From assembly GCA_035606355.1 (NCBI GenBank), contig DATNFO010000010.1, positions 8,318 to 72,317 on the forward strand: 64,000 bases of DNA, given 5' to 3'. Source of the DNA: Sulfopaludibacter sp035606355 (GTDB lineage Bacteria; Acidobacteriota; Terriglobia; Bryobacterales; Bryobacteraceae). The notes under the pieces were generated by a model. The model was not told where the DNA came from. It saw only the letters and a list, made by a program, of their open reading frames with translations, and searched no databases. Every line of letters begins with the position of its first letter. Position 1 is the stretch's first letter. The position numbers and the translations under genes are program-made. Below are positions 1-7,695 of the stretch, in pieces.

Positions 1-593
1 ACTGCGAACGGCTCCGGCGACCCGTTGGCCGCCCGTTCATCGCTCAGCGTGCTGCCCGAAGGATAGTTGCAGTATTCCATCCAGTCGCGCATCTCGTGCG
101 GCGACCCGGTGCCCACGTTCGCGGCCAGGTACGGCTGCGCGCCAATCAGTTTGCAAAAGCCGATGAACTCGTGCGTGCCGAATGAATTGTCCTCGGTGTA
201 ATTGCCCCAATTGATGTTGACCCGCTTCGGCCGTTTTTCCGCCGGACCCACGCCGTCGCGCCAGTGATAATCGTCGGCGAAGCATCCGCCCGGCCAGCGC
301 AACACCGGCACACCGAGTTCCTTCAGGTAATTCACCGCATCCCTGCGGTAGCCGTCGATGTTCGGAATCGGCGACTTCCTGCCCACCCAGATTCCGCCGT
401 AGACGCACGACCCTAAATGCTCGGCAAAGTGCGAATGCAGTTCCGGCCGGACCGTGCCGATGACTTCGTCCACATGCACAGCCGCTTTTTTCGATGCCGA
501 AGAAGCGCCGAAAACCGCGCGGGGAAGCAGTGCGGTCAGCGGTAGAGCGGCGGCAGTTCGGGCGAATTGCCGACGCGACAGCTTGGGGGCCAT
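1..593 (-). CDS. Alpha-N-arabinofuranosidase, GH51 (5' part only)
   Basis: Only the first ~197 codons are in the window; the gene continues past base 1. The protein starts MAPKLSRRQF, a twin-arginine-like signal (SRRQFARTAAALPLTALLP), so it is probably exported. The mature part has the GH51 N-terminal signature HSHFAEHLGSCVYGGIWVG, then LRWPGGCFADDYHWRDGVGP and NINWGNYTEDNSFGTHEF, which line the sugar-binding cleft in family 51. Members remove terminal alpha-L-arabinofuranose from arabinan and arabinoxylan side chains. This fits the other pectin enzymes in the window. The ATG at 593 lies 7 nt after a TATCAT box, so the start is well placed and the mRNA may be leaderless. The catalytic glutamates lie outside the window and cannot be checked. 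Confidence 0.88.
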   Translation of the reverse strand, partial: MAPKLSRRQFARTAAALPLTALLPRAVFGASSASKKAAVHVDEVIGTVRPELHSHFAEHLGSCVYGGIWVGRKSPIPNIDGYRRDAVNYLKELGVPVLRWPGGCFADDYHWRDGVGPAEKRPKRVNINWGNYTEDNSFGTHEFIGFCKLIGAQPYLAANVGTGSPHEMRDWMEYCNYPSGSTLSDERAANGSPEPFA

Positions 594-600
594 ATCGCGT

Positions 601-606
601 ATGATA
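601..606 (-). promoter_or_regulatory. Putative -10 box (TATCAT) of the GH51 gene
   Basis: On the minus strand TATCAT is followed by 7 nt and then the ATG at 593. That spacing puts transcription initiation at or next to the A of the start codon, which suggests a leaderless mRNA. No clear -35 box was recognised. Confidence 0.4.
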
Positions 607-612
607 GCGCTT

Positions 613-1356
613 TCATAGCCGCCCCTGCGCAACCCCTATGACCCGCCCACCATTCGAATCCTGCACGATGGCGAGCACGCGCAGACCGTTTGTCCCCGCG
701 CCCGATGGCAGTGTCGCCGAAACATCTTTGGCGAACCCCTGGCCCTTCCTGATCGACCCCACTTTCACCAGCGCCCGCACCACCGCCGCATGCTGCAGCG
801 CGCGACCGGCGTTCTCGCCGCGCTTCACCTGCGTTTCCGCATGGTCGTCCGCGAGCGCCAGATACAAGTCCGCCGAGTGCCCCTCCACTGCCTTCACATC
901 GACGTGCGCCGACACCCGCGCGCCGTCCCGCGTCACCGCCGAGACCGTCACCGGCACCTTCGCCTCGCGCTCCGCCGCCTGAATCGCCGCCTGCACATCC
1001 GCTGCCCGGCTTCCCACCATCTGCGCGCGCCCGTCCACCACCATCTGCGGCGTATACGGACCATCCACGTGCAAGCGCTCGCAGTAATTCTGCTGCCGAG
1101 CGGTAAATTGCGGCGAGGAAAACCGGTCCACCCAACCCAGATTATTGAAGTAGTCGACGTGCTCGCTCATCACGATCAGTTCGGCGCCCGCCGCGGGTTG
1201 CGTACGATCCAAAGTCTCCAGCAGCCGGTCCGCGGCGGGACAATCCGAGCAGCCTTCGCTGGTAAACAGTTCCAGCAGGACCGGAGTCCGCTGCGCTGCC
1301 GGACCCGCCGCCGCCACAAACGACGTCAGAAGAAGCAGAAATCGAATCACGACCAT
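613..1356 (-). CDS. DUF1223 family secreted thioredoxin-like protein
   Basis: The 247-residue protein begins with a Sec-type signal peptide (MVVIRFLLLLTSFVAAAGPAA). The DUF1223 hallmark LLELFTSEGCSDCPAADRLL follows, with a CxxC pair near residues 36-39 in a thioredoxin-like setting. Later conserved stretches are YFNNLGWVDRFSSPQFTARQQ and TPQMVVDGRAQMVG. The molecular role of the family is not established; a redox or disulfide role is only suggested by the CxxC. It is the last gene of a four-gene overlapping operon: its ATG shares one base with the upstream stop codon (TAATG). Co-transcription with an ECF sigma factor suggests control by that sigma factor, which is inference. Confidence 0.85.
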   Translation of the reverse strand: MVVIRFLLLLTSFVAAAGPAAQRTPVLLELFTSEGCSDCPAADRLLETLDRTQPAAGAELIVMSEHVDYFNNLGWVDRFSSPQFTARQQNYCERLHVDGPYTPQMVVDGRAQMVGSRAADVQAAIQAAEREAKVPVTVSAVTRDGARVSAHVDVKAVEGHSADLYLALADDHAETQVKRGENAGRALQHAAVVRALVKVGSIRKGQGFAKDVSATLPSGAGTNGLRVLAIVQDSNGGRVIGVAQGRL

Positions 1357-1811
1357 TACTTCGCCGCCGCTGCCGGAATAGTTACCTCCGCAGCCGCAAA
1401 TTTACGTTCGACGAACGCCAACGCGTCCTCTGCCGTACCGTACGCATGCACCGTGCATCGCGGATGCGTGTTGCCCGTGATGAGCAGCGAAATCCGCTCC
1501 GCCGCGTCCGCCCGGTACAACAGGATCACCGGCTTCATTCCCGCGCCCAGCAAATATCCCGCTTCGAACCCTATGCCGAAGCTCGACCCCGATACCTCGC
1601 CGACAAACACGTCGCACTCTGCAATCCACGCCATGTCGCGCGCGAACACCGCCGGCGCGCCCAAGCCGCGGTCCGCCGCCCGCGCATTATCGTCCACCAG
1701 ATGGCGCGTGAGCACTTCATGCCCCATCGCTTCCAACGTTTCGACCACACGGCGCGCGGTCTCGACACCCGACCGGTCGCCCGCCACCGTAAAGCCGAAA
1801 TAGATTTTCAT
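1356..1811 (-). CDS. Nucleoside 2-deoxyribosyltransferase-like protein
   Basis: The start at 1811 gives 151 residues, MKIYFGFTVAGDRSGVETAR, and overlaps the upstream stop as ATGA. A longer upstream open frame exists but belongs to the overlapping NrsF gene. The layout matches the Rossmann-like nucleoside 2-deoxyribosyltransferase family: an N-terminal strand leading to the substrate loop, RDMAWIAECDVFVGEVSG, then SSFGIGFEAGYLLGAGMKPVILLYR, where the Glu of FEAGY is at the position of the catalytic nucleophile. Family members exchange or hydrolyse bases of (deoxy)nucleosides in the cytoplasm. Its place inside a sigma/anti-sigma operon is unusual, and the real substrate cannot be told from sequence. 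Confidence 0.7.
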   Translation of the reverse strand: MKIYFGFTVAGDRSGVETARRVVETLEAMGHEVLTRHLVDDNARAADRGLGAPAVFARDMAWIAECDVFVGEVSGSSFGIGFEAGYLLGAGMKPVILLYRADAAERISLLITGNTHPRCTVHAYGTAEDALAFVERKFAAAEVTIPAAAAK

Positions 1812-2566
1812 ACCTTGTAGAGTAACTTGCCCGCCGCCAACCCCGCGAGCGCGCAAATCGCCACCACCGCGCCGTGCCACAACCAGATGTGCCAGGCATC
1901 GAAATTGGGGCAATGCACTTCCAGAATCGCGAGTCCCGTCAACCCCGCAAGCGCGCCCGCCGCCGCACCCGCGCGCAGCGGACGCAGCGATGCGCCGCGC
2001 CATATAACCGCGAAGACCAGCACCGCCACAGGCACAGCGAACTCCACGCCAGCGCGCAAACAACTCACGCCGCGCGCCACAAACCGCGTCTCCGGCCGCG
2101 GACCGAAGGACAGCGCCACCACGACGGCCAGCAGCGCGCCCGCAATCGACGCTGACCACGCGAACACAGTGCCGAACTTCCGGCCCGGGCTCATCTGCCG
2201 CTCCAGCCACACCGCGACTGCCGCGGCGCATACAGCCAGAGGAGCGAAGATGCCGATCCGTCGCGTATCGCCCAATGCCCGCCATCCGTATGCGTGCAGC
2301 AGCATCGCACCGGCAACCACCGCCGCGGCAACCGCGATCATCATCGCGCCGAGATAAAAAGCCGCCGGCGCCAGCGGACGCACCGGGCGCAAATCGCGCA
2401 CAATCGTCGACTGAATGCCGCGCACGTCCGCCGCGGCAGCATTCGCGCTCCCCTGCTCCAGGACGCGCAGCAGCGGACGGCACCGCGCGCACTCCTCCGC
2501 ATGACGGCGTGCGTCACCGGTCAGCGCGCCGGCGTCAAGAGCCGAATCCAACTCGCGGCACGTCAC
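1808..2566 (-). CDS. NrsF/DUF1109-type membrane anti-sigma factor
   Basis: The 252-residue protein starts MTCRELDSALDAGALTGDARRHAEECARCRPLL. It has a zinc-finger-like HAEECARC motif (HxxxCxxC) near residues 27-34, then about six hydrophobic segments (from APAAFYLGAMMIAVAAAVV to LWHGAVVAICALAGLAAGKLL). This matches the six-helix DUF1109/NrsF group, which holds ECF sigma factors inactive at the inner membrane. Its start overlaps the end of the sigma-factor gene (ATGA), the usual arrangement for a co-translated sigma/anti-sigma pair. What it senses is unknown. Confidence 0.78.
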   Translation of the reverse strand: MTCRELDSALDAGALTGDARRHAEECARCRPLLRVLEQGSANAAAADVRGIQSTIVRDLRPVRPLAPAAFYLGAMMIAVAAAVVAGAMLLHAYGWRALGDTRRIGIFAPLAVCAAAVAVWLERQMSPGRKFGTVFAWSASIAGALLAVVVALSFGPRPETRFVARGVSCLRAGVEFAVPVAVLVFAVIWRGASLRPLRAGAAAGALAGLTGLAILEVHCPNFDAWHIWLWHGAVVAICALAGLAAGKLLYKV

Positions 2567-3123
2567 CCGCGCACCCCCGACAAAACTTGGCGCAGCCGCT
2601 CATACGCGCGATGAGCCTTCTGTTTCACCGCGCCGACCGTGGACGACGTCGCGCGTGCCACTTCCTCCACACTCAAGCCGTTGACCTTCAAAAGCGTCAG
2701 CACCTCTTTCTGACTCTCCGGCAGCACCGCAATCATTGCTTCGAACGGAGGCAGATCGCGATCCGCCTCCGCCGCCTGCGAACGTTCAGGCAACACATCG
2801 GCGGCCACTTCGCGCGCGCTTACCCGCCGCCGTTTGCGATAGCTATCCACCCGCACACGGCGGGCAATCGCGTACACCCAAGGCAGAAGAGGCTCGCCGG
2901 CACGAAACGTGTGCCGCACGCGGTGAATGCGCAGCCACGTATCCTGCAGCATGTCGTTGGCATCCGCAGCACTGCCCATCTGCGCCGCAAAGAAGCGGAA
3001 AAGTTGAGGACTCAGCAGTTCCACAAGCAGACTCGCAGCCGCGGCATCGCCTTGCTGATAGCGAACCATAAGCTCTACCGGGTCATTCGCCGGTGCGGCG
3101 GGAAAAGTCACGGCGCAAAGCAT
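2563..3123 (-). CDS. ECF-type RNA polymerase sigma-70 factor
   Basis: Sigma region 2 is visible in ELMVRYQQGDAAAASLLVELL through DANDMLQDTWLRIHRVRHTF and LLPWVYAIARRVRVDSYRKRR. Region 4 is in IAVLPESQKEVLTLLKVNGL followed by SVEEVARATSSTVGAVKQKA, a helix-turn-helix. The protein has about 186 residues from the ATG at 3123. A TACAAT box overlaps that ATG, and a GTG 10 nt after the box (at 3111) would give VTFPAAPANDPVELMV; this second start is at least as plausible. The frame stays open further upstream, but that part is intergenic repeat and should not be included. The anti-sigma gene follows with an ATGA overlap. Confidence 0.86.
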   Translation of the reverse strand: MLCAVTFPAAPANDPVELMVRYQQGDAAAASLLVELLSPQLFRFFAAQMGSAADANDMLQDTWLRIHRVRHTFRAGEPLLPWVYAIARRVRVDSYRKRRRVSAREVAADVLPERSQAAEADRDLPPFEAMIAVLPESQKEVLTLLKVNGLSVEEVARATSSTVGAVKQKAHRAYERLRQVLSGVRG

Positions 3124-3127
3124 TGTA
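3122..3127 (-). promoter_or_regulatory. Putative -10 box (TACAAT) of the ECF sigma operon
   Basis: TACAAT on the minus strand overlaps the annotated ATG at 3123 and stands 10 nt before an in-frame GTG at 3111. If it is used, translation must start at the GTG. The spacing matches other short-leader promoters in the window. Confidence 0.35.
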
Positions 3128-3171
3128 TCGCGAGCAGGCAGGCGGCCCCTACCGGGGAAAAATCCGGCTGT

Positions 3172-3534
3172 TGTTCTCGTGGCGCTACATTCGCCTCTCG
3201 ATGCACCTTTTACCGCTCCCTCACGGGACGGTGGAAGAATCCGGCTATCGTTCTCGTCGCGATTCATTCGCCTTTCGATACACCTTTTACCGCTCCCTCA
3301 CCGTCGCGGCTCCGTTAGCAGAATCAACTACATACGGAGCCGTGACCGTCAGGGAGCGGTAAAAGGTGCCGGCGATTTTAGTGCGTTTCGAAGTCGGCGT
3401 AAACGCAACTCGATTTTTCACAAGCGCGTCAGGGAGCGGTAAGAGGTGCCGGCCATTCGAGTGCGTTTGAATGCGTCAAAAAAGCGATTCGATATTTTTT
3501 CACAAGCCCGCAAGGGAGATTCGATTCTTTCACA
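3172..3534. repeat. Modular repeat array A (about 80-bp tandem units plus hairpin)
   Basis: This array fills the gap of nearly 450 bases between the divergent sigma operon and pectinesterase gene. Two inverted modules (..CACCTTTTACCGCTCCCTCA.., near 3199-3230 and 3271-3300) come first. A hairpin follows at 3307-3342, then direct units starting near 3346 and 3426, each headed by AGGGAGCGGTAA(A/G)AGGTGCC, and a truncated unit at about 3510. The same modules recur at 44214-44712 and 48793-49064. No protein is supported here, although open frames run through the repeats. Confidence 0.85.
3307..3342. repeat. Conserved hairpin with invariant 18-nt loop, copy A
   Basis: A perfect 9-bp stem, CGGCTCCGT (3307-3315) with ACGGAGCCG (3334-3342), encloses the loop TAGCAGAATCAACTACAT. 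The same loop occurs unchanged in arrays B and C. No U-tract follows, so it is not a typical intrinsic terminator. Confidence 0.85.
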
Positions 3535-3551
3535 CCAGGAGGAAATCGGCT

Positions 3552-3557
3552 TACAAT
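3552..3557 (+). promoter_or_regulatory. Putative -10 box (TACAAT) of the pectinesterase gene
   Basis: TACAAT lies 14 nt before the ATG at 3572, immediately after the repeat array. It supports starting the gene at 3572 rather than at the upstream in-frame ATG at 3446, which lies inside the repeats. Confidence 0.35.
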
Positions 3558-3571
3558 ATCGCATCGCCTCT

Positions 3572-6448
3572 ATGCGTCTCCATACATCGCTTACCGCGCT
3601 CCTGATGGCTCCGGCCCTCCTTCTCGCCGCCGGAAACACTCCGTCTTCGGTGATCGTTGACGACACGTTTGCCGCCGCCAACAGCCAGTTGCAGGACATC
3701 GCGCACAACTCTCTGTGGCTGTTCAACGGCCGCTCCACCAGCGTACGATCGGACGCCCCGGGCTCTGTTTCTTTCGACCTCACACCCACTTCCACGAATT
3801 CCGAGGGCTTTTGGGCCTACTTCACACCATCCGGCGCGCCCATCAACCTGGGAGTCGGCGATACGCTCAGCGTCACCGTCACCTTCTCCGTCAGCGGCTT
3901 CAAGAACAACGGCCAGGACGTTCGCTGGGGCGTGCTGAACTCGCTCGGCACCCGCAATACCGCCAACCTCACCGGCGGCATGAACGATTCCACCTTCGTC
4001 AACGACACCGGTTACGGCCTCGACTATTTCGCCAGCGGCTCCGGCTCGCCCTTCGTCATCGCGCGCCGCACCACGCTTTCCAGCGCGAATGTATTTAACA
4101 GCTTCGGCGATTTCACGGCCATCCCCGGCAGCGGCGCGAACGCTCGACAGGCAATTGTTGATGGCGTCCCCTACACCTTGACCTACACCATCAAACGCCT
4201 CACCGCGACCACCACCCAAATCTCCAGTTCCGTCACCGGTGGTTCGCTCGCCGGCCTCGACTACACCGCCGTCGAAAGCAGCACGTCGCCCAACACTGCC
4301 TTCGACTATTTCGCCTTCCGCATCGGCGGCACGAATTTCAGCACCGGGATCAAATTCACCGAGCTCAAAGTGCAATACCTCCCAGCCGCTCCGGTGATCG
4401 TCAGCCAGCCGCAGCCTTCGAGTCTCACCCTGCAGGTTGGCGGCAGCGTAAGCGTTTCGGTGGGCGCCGCCGGCAACGCGCTCCTCTACCAGTGGCAGAA
4501 AGACGGCCAGCCGCTCACCGGCAACGACTCCGCTTCCACCGCGACCCTCACGCTCTCCAACGTGCAGCATGCCGACGCCGGCAAGTACACGGCGGTCATC
4601 ACCAACGCCGGCGGCACCGCCACCAGCGACCCCGTCACGCTCAAGGTCAGCGACACACCCGTGCCGCCCGCGCCGTCCATCCTCGTGCAGCCATCCGCCA
4701 CCACCGTCACAGCCGGCCAGTACACCAGCCTCTTCGTAGCCGCCGCGGGCGACAACCTCATTTACCAGTGGTTTAAGAACGGCCAACTCATTTCGGGCGC
4801 AACCGACCTTCAACTGAAATTCCCCAGCGCACAGGCCGCCGACGCCGCGAGCTATTCCGTTGTGGTGGCCAACTCGAGCGGCAGCATTCAAAGCAAGCCC
4901 GCCGCCGTGCTGGTGGTCTCGCCGATGCACGCCACCAGCTTCGGTCCGGCGAACTGGGCCGCGGGCGTGTGCAATGACACATCCCTGTTCGTGAACTTCG
5001 ATCAGCCTCCCGTCGCCGGCACTAGCGGCCGCATACAGGTCTTCAATTCGAAAGGCGCTGTGGTGGACGTCATCGATATGTCGTCCAGCCCGCAAAGTAA
5101 GACCATCGGCGGCACGACGTTCGCTTACGTCCCCGTGCTCGTGTCCGGCAACACCGCGACCATCCTGCTGCACCAGCCGCTGCCGTTCAACGCTTACTAT
5201 TACGTCACCATGGACCCGGGCGTCATCACCGATGCCTCCGGCGCTCCCTTCAATGGCATTGCCGCGGGCGACCTTTGGGCGTTCCAGACGCGCGCCGCCG
5301 CTCCACAACCCGGGACGGCATCGCTCGCCGTTGCAGCCGATGGCTCGGGCGATTTCTGCACCGTTCAAAGCGCCATCGATTTCGTTCCCGCCGGCAACAC
5401 CAAGCCAGTCACCATCACCGTCGCGCCCGGCAACTATAACGAGATCGTTTACGTGAATTCTCAGAAGCCGTTCATCACCGTGCGCGGTGCTGACCGCAAC
5501 CTCACCGTCATTCAGTATCCGAACAACAACAGCCTCAACCCCAGCACCACCGGCCGCCCCACCTTCGGAGTGGACGCACCCGATTTCACTCTGGAGAACC
5601 TCACCGTCTGGAACACCACCCCGAAAGGCGGCTCGCAAGCCGAAGCGTTCCGCGGCAACAACGCGCGCATCCTGCTCAATCGCGTCAACCTCAAGAGCTA
5701 TCAGGACACGTTGCTGCTGCAAGGCGGCGGCTTCGTCACGGATAGCTACATCGAAGGCGATGTCGATTTCATGTGGGGCACGGGCCCCGTCTTCATTCAG
5801 AACTCCGAGTTGAAGGCGCTCTCCTCCAGCGGCTATTACACGCAGATCCGCAACGGCCAGGGACAGTTTGGCTTCGTCTACGTCAACAACCGGCTCACCG
5901 GAGCCACAGGCGTTACGGGTATGTATCTCGGCCGTATCGATCCCACAGTCTTTCCGTATAGTCAGGTGGTCTACATCAACAATGCCATGGGTCCGGACGT
6001 TGCGCCGGTCGGTTGGCTGCTCAACAACGCTACCAGCGCTCCGAATGTGCAGTTCGAGGAGTATCGCAGCACGGATCTCAACGGAGCGCCGCTCGACGTG
6101 AGCCAGCGAGCCACATTCTCCCGCCAACTCACCGCGGCGCAAGCGGCGCAGCTCTCGGATCCGGCGAACGTGTTGGCCGGCTGGGTGCCTTACACGCTGA
6201 ATGCCGGCTCGCCTGCAATCGCAGGCTGGAGTGCGCCCGCCGGCCACTCCGCGCAGGACTGGATCGGTCTCTTCGTCGCAGGAGCGGATGACGCAAACCC
6301 GGTAAGCCGGCAGTTCACGGGAGCCGCTACCACCGGCCGAACCACGTTCACGCCGCCCGCGCCGGGAACATACGAGTTCCGGATGTTCGTGAATAACGGA
6401 ACCGCGCGCGCGGCAGTCTCTACGCCGTTCGCCGTCACGCAGCAGTAG
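3572..6448 (+). CDS. Secreted pectinesterase (CE8) with Ig-like and Big_5-type domains
   Basis: From the ATG at 3572 the protein has 958 residues and a Sec signal peptide (MRLHTSLTALLMAPALLLAAG). The order is: an unassigned N-terminal beta-rich region (about 25-270); two immunoglobulin-like domains (about 272-450) with the repeated pattern YQWxKxGxxxxG and DAxxYxxxxxN; a Big_5/SbsA-like domain (about 450-575, FGPANWAAGVCNDTSLFVNF); and the CE8 beta-helix (about 580-850). CE8 motifs are YQDTLLLQGGG, the catalytic-Asp strand GDVDFMWGTGP, and YLGRI in place of the usual YLGRPW. It should remove methyl esters from homogalacturonan outside the cell. A further ~90 residues follow the CE8 domain. 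The M20 peptidase gene starts 3 nt downstream. Confidence 0.9.
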   Translation: MRLHTSLTALLMAPALLLAAGNTPSSVIVDDTFAAANSQLQDIAHNSLWLFNGRSTSVRSDAPGSVSFDLTPTSTNSEGFWAYFTPSGAPINLGVGDTLSVTVTFSVSGFKNNGQDVRWGVLNSLGTRNTANLTGGMNDSTFVNDTGYGLDYFASGSGSPFVIARRTTLSSANVFNSFGDFTAIPGSGANARQAIVDGVPYTLTYTIKRLTATTTQISSSVTGGSLAGLDYTAVESSTSPNTAFDYFAFRIGGTNFSTGIKFTELKVQYLPAAPVIVSQPQPSSLTLQVGGSVSVSVGAAGNALLYQWQKDGQPLTGNDSASTATLTLSNVQHADAGKYTAVITNAGGTATSDPVTLKVSDTPVPPAPSILVQPSATTVTAGQYTSLFVAAAGDNLIYQWFKNGQLISGATDLQLKFPSAQAADAASYSVVVANSSGSIQSKPAAVLVVSPMHATSFGPANWAAGVCNDTSLFVNFDQPPVAGTSGRIQVFNSKGAVVDVIDMSSSPQSKTIGGTTFAYVPVLVSGNTATILLHQPLPFNAYYYVTMDPGVITDASGAPFNGIAAGDLWAFQTRAAAPQPGTASLAVAADGSGDFCTVQSAIDFVPAGNTKPVTITVAPGNYNEIVYVNSQKPFITVRGADRNLTVIQYPNNNSLNPSTTGRPTFGVDAPDFTLENLTVWNTTPKGGSQAEAFRGNNARILLNRVNLKSYQDTLLLQGGGFVTDSYIEGDVDFMWGTGPVFIQNSELKALSSSGYYTQIRNGQGQFGFVYVNNRLTGATGVTGMYLGRIDPTVFPYSQVVYINNAMGPDVAPVGWLLNNATSAPNVQFEEYRSTDLNGAPLDVSQRATFSRQLTAAQAAQLSDPANVLAGWVPYTLNAGSPAIAGWSAPAGHSAQDWIGLFVAGADDANPVSRQFTGAATTGRTTFTPPAPGTYEFRMFVNNGTARAAVSTPFAVTQQ

Positions 6449-6451
6449 CCT

Positions 6452-7603
6452 ATGCAAATTGACCGCGAGTATGTCAGAGAAACGCTCATCCGTCTCGTGC
6501 AGATCAATTCTGTAAACCCGCTGCTTGCCGCGGGAGCGCCGGGAGAATCCGCCATCGCAACCTTCATCGCGTCTTCTCTCCGCGATTGCGGCCTCGAAGT
6601 CGAGACGCACGAACCCGAGCCGGGACGAGTCTCCGTCCTCGGCCGGCTCGCCGGAAGCGGAAAGGCCCGCAGCCTGATGCTGAACGCGCACTGCGACACC
6701 GTCGACGTGGCAGGAATGCCGGAGCCTTTTTCCGGCGCAATCCGCGGGGGCAAACTATACGGCCGCGGATCGTACGATATGAAAGGCAGCCTCGCCGCCT
6801 GCATGGGGGCCGCCAAGGCTCTGGCGGCCGCGAACATGCCTCTGCCCGGCGACCTCTTCGTCGCGGCCGTCGCCGACGAGGAGTACGGCAGCCTCGGAAC
6901 AACTGACCTTCTGACGAAAGTGAGACCCGGCGCCGCGATCGTCACCGAGCCGACGGCCCTGGAAGTCTGCCTCGCGCACAAGGGCTACCTCTGGATCGAA
7001 GTGAAAGTCGAAGGCCGCGCCGCCCACGGAAGCCGGTTTCAACTCGGCATCGACGCAAACATGAAAATGGGAGCGTTCCTGGCGCGCCTGGCCGATCTCG
7101 AGAAGGAGCTTCGCAATCGCGAACCGCACCCCCTCGTGGGCCCGCCGTCGCTGCACGCAGCCATGCTTCAGGGAGGAAGCGGCTTGAGCACGTACGCGGC
7201 TCTTTCGACGGTCCACATCGAGCGTCGAACCGTTCCCGGGGAAACCGCCGCCGCTGCCGTATCCGAAATTCAGGCGATCGTCGACGCGCTGTCGAAAGCC
7301 GACCCCGATTTCAAGGCCGAAGTCCGTCCCTACTTCATCAGAGACCCGTTCGAAGTAAGTAGCGAAGCGGAGATCGTGAAAGCCGTAGATCGTGCGGCCG
7401 AAAAAGTCAGAAGGGTAAAGCCCAAGCACGTTGGGGACACGCCCTGGATGGACGCCGCCCTCCTGCAAGCCGCTGGAGTCGAAACCGTAGTGATCGGCCC
7501 CGCCGGAACCGGAGCCCACGCCAAAGAAGAATACGTGGATGTGGAATCGGTCATGCAACTCACGGAGATCCTCATAGAAACCGCGCTCACCTTCTGGTCG
7601 TGA
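6452..7603 (+). CDS. M20 family metallopeptidase (ArgE/DapE-like deacylase)
   Basis: The 383-residue cytoplasmic protein has the metal-binding set of M20 enzymes: LNAHCDTVDV (His and catalytic Asp), GRGSYDMKGSLAA (bridging Asp), VADEEYGSLGTTDL (catalytic Glu-Glu), IVTEPTAL, and a C-terminal His in GPAGTGAHAKEEYVD. A lid domain lies between, around HGSRFQLGIDANMKMG. The family hydrolyses N-acyl amino acids, carbamoyl compounds or dipeptides; the exact substrate cannot be assigned. The gene begins 3 nt after the pectinesterase stop, so the two are probably co-transcribed although no functional link is obvious. Repeat element R1 follows 1 nt after the TGA. Confidence 0.88.
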   Translation: MQIDREYVRETLIRLVQINSVNPLLAAGAPGESAIATFIASSLRDCGLEVETHEPEPGRVSVLGRLAGSGKARSLMLNAHCDTVDVAGMPEPFSGAIRGGKLYGRGSYDMKGSLAACMGAAKALAAANMPLPGDLFVAAVADEEYGSLGTTDLLTKVRPGAAIVTEPTALEVCLAHKGYLWIEVKVEGRAAHGSRFQLGIDANMKMGAFLARLADLEKELRNREPHPLVGPPSLHAAMLQGGSGLSTYAALSTVHIERRTVPGETAAAAVSEIQAIVDALSKADPDFKAEVRPYFIRDPFEVSSEAEIVKAVDRAAEKVRRVKPKHVGDTPWMDAALLQAAGVETVVIGPAGTGAHAKEEYVDVESVMQLTEILIETALTFWS

Positions 7604-7604
7604 C

Positions 7605-7678
7605 AGTAGCGACCGGTCTCCAGACCGGTTGCAGCCGCGCTTGCGCGGCCGCGACAGGCGTGGACGCCTGTCGCTACT
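7605..7678. repeat. Cloverleaf-like hairpin repeat R1
   Basis: Terminal inverted repeats AGTAGCG (7605-7611) and CGCTACT (7672-7678) close three internal hairpins: ACCGGTCT/AGACCGGT, GCCGCGC/GCGCGGC and ACAGGCGT/ACGCCTGT. The element lies between the convergent M20 and beta-propeller genes, 1 nt after the M20 stop codon. No T-run follows it on either strand. Confidence 0.8.
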
Positions 7679-7695
7679 CAGGTGGGTCTCCAGGC

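Noticed and set aside
1356..2492. A long fused protein containing the deoxyribosyltransferase-like domain
   Set aside because: The upstream part of that open frame is antisense-like noise over the NrsF gene. The ATGA overlap at 1808-1811 marks the real start.
3551..6691. A 1046-codon open frame antisense to the pectinesterase
   Set aside because: It is a high-GC shadow frame. The plus-strand frame has a signal peptide, Ig domains and CE8 motifs, whereas the antisense product is low-complexity and matches nothing.
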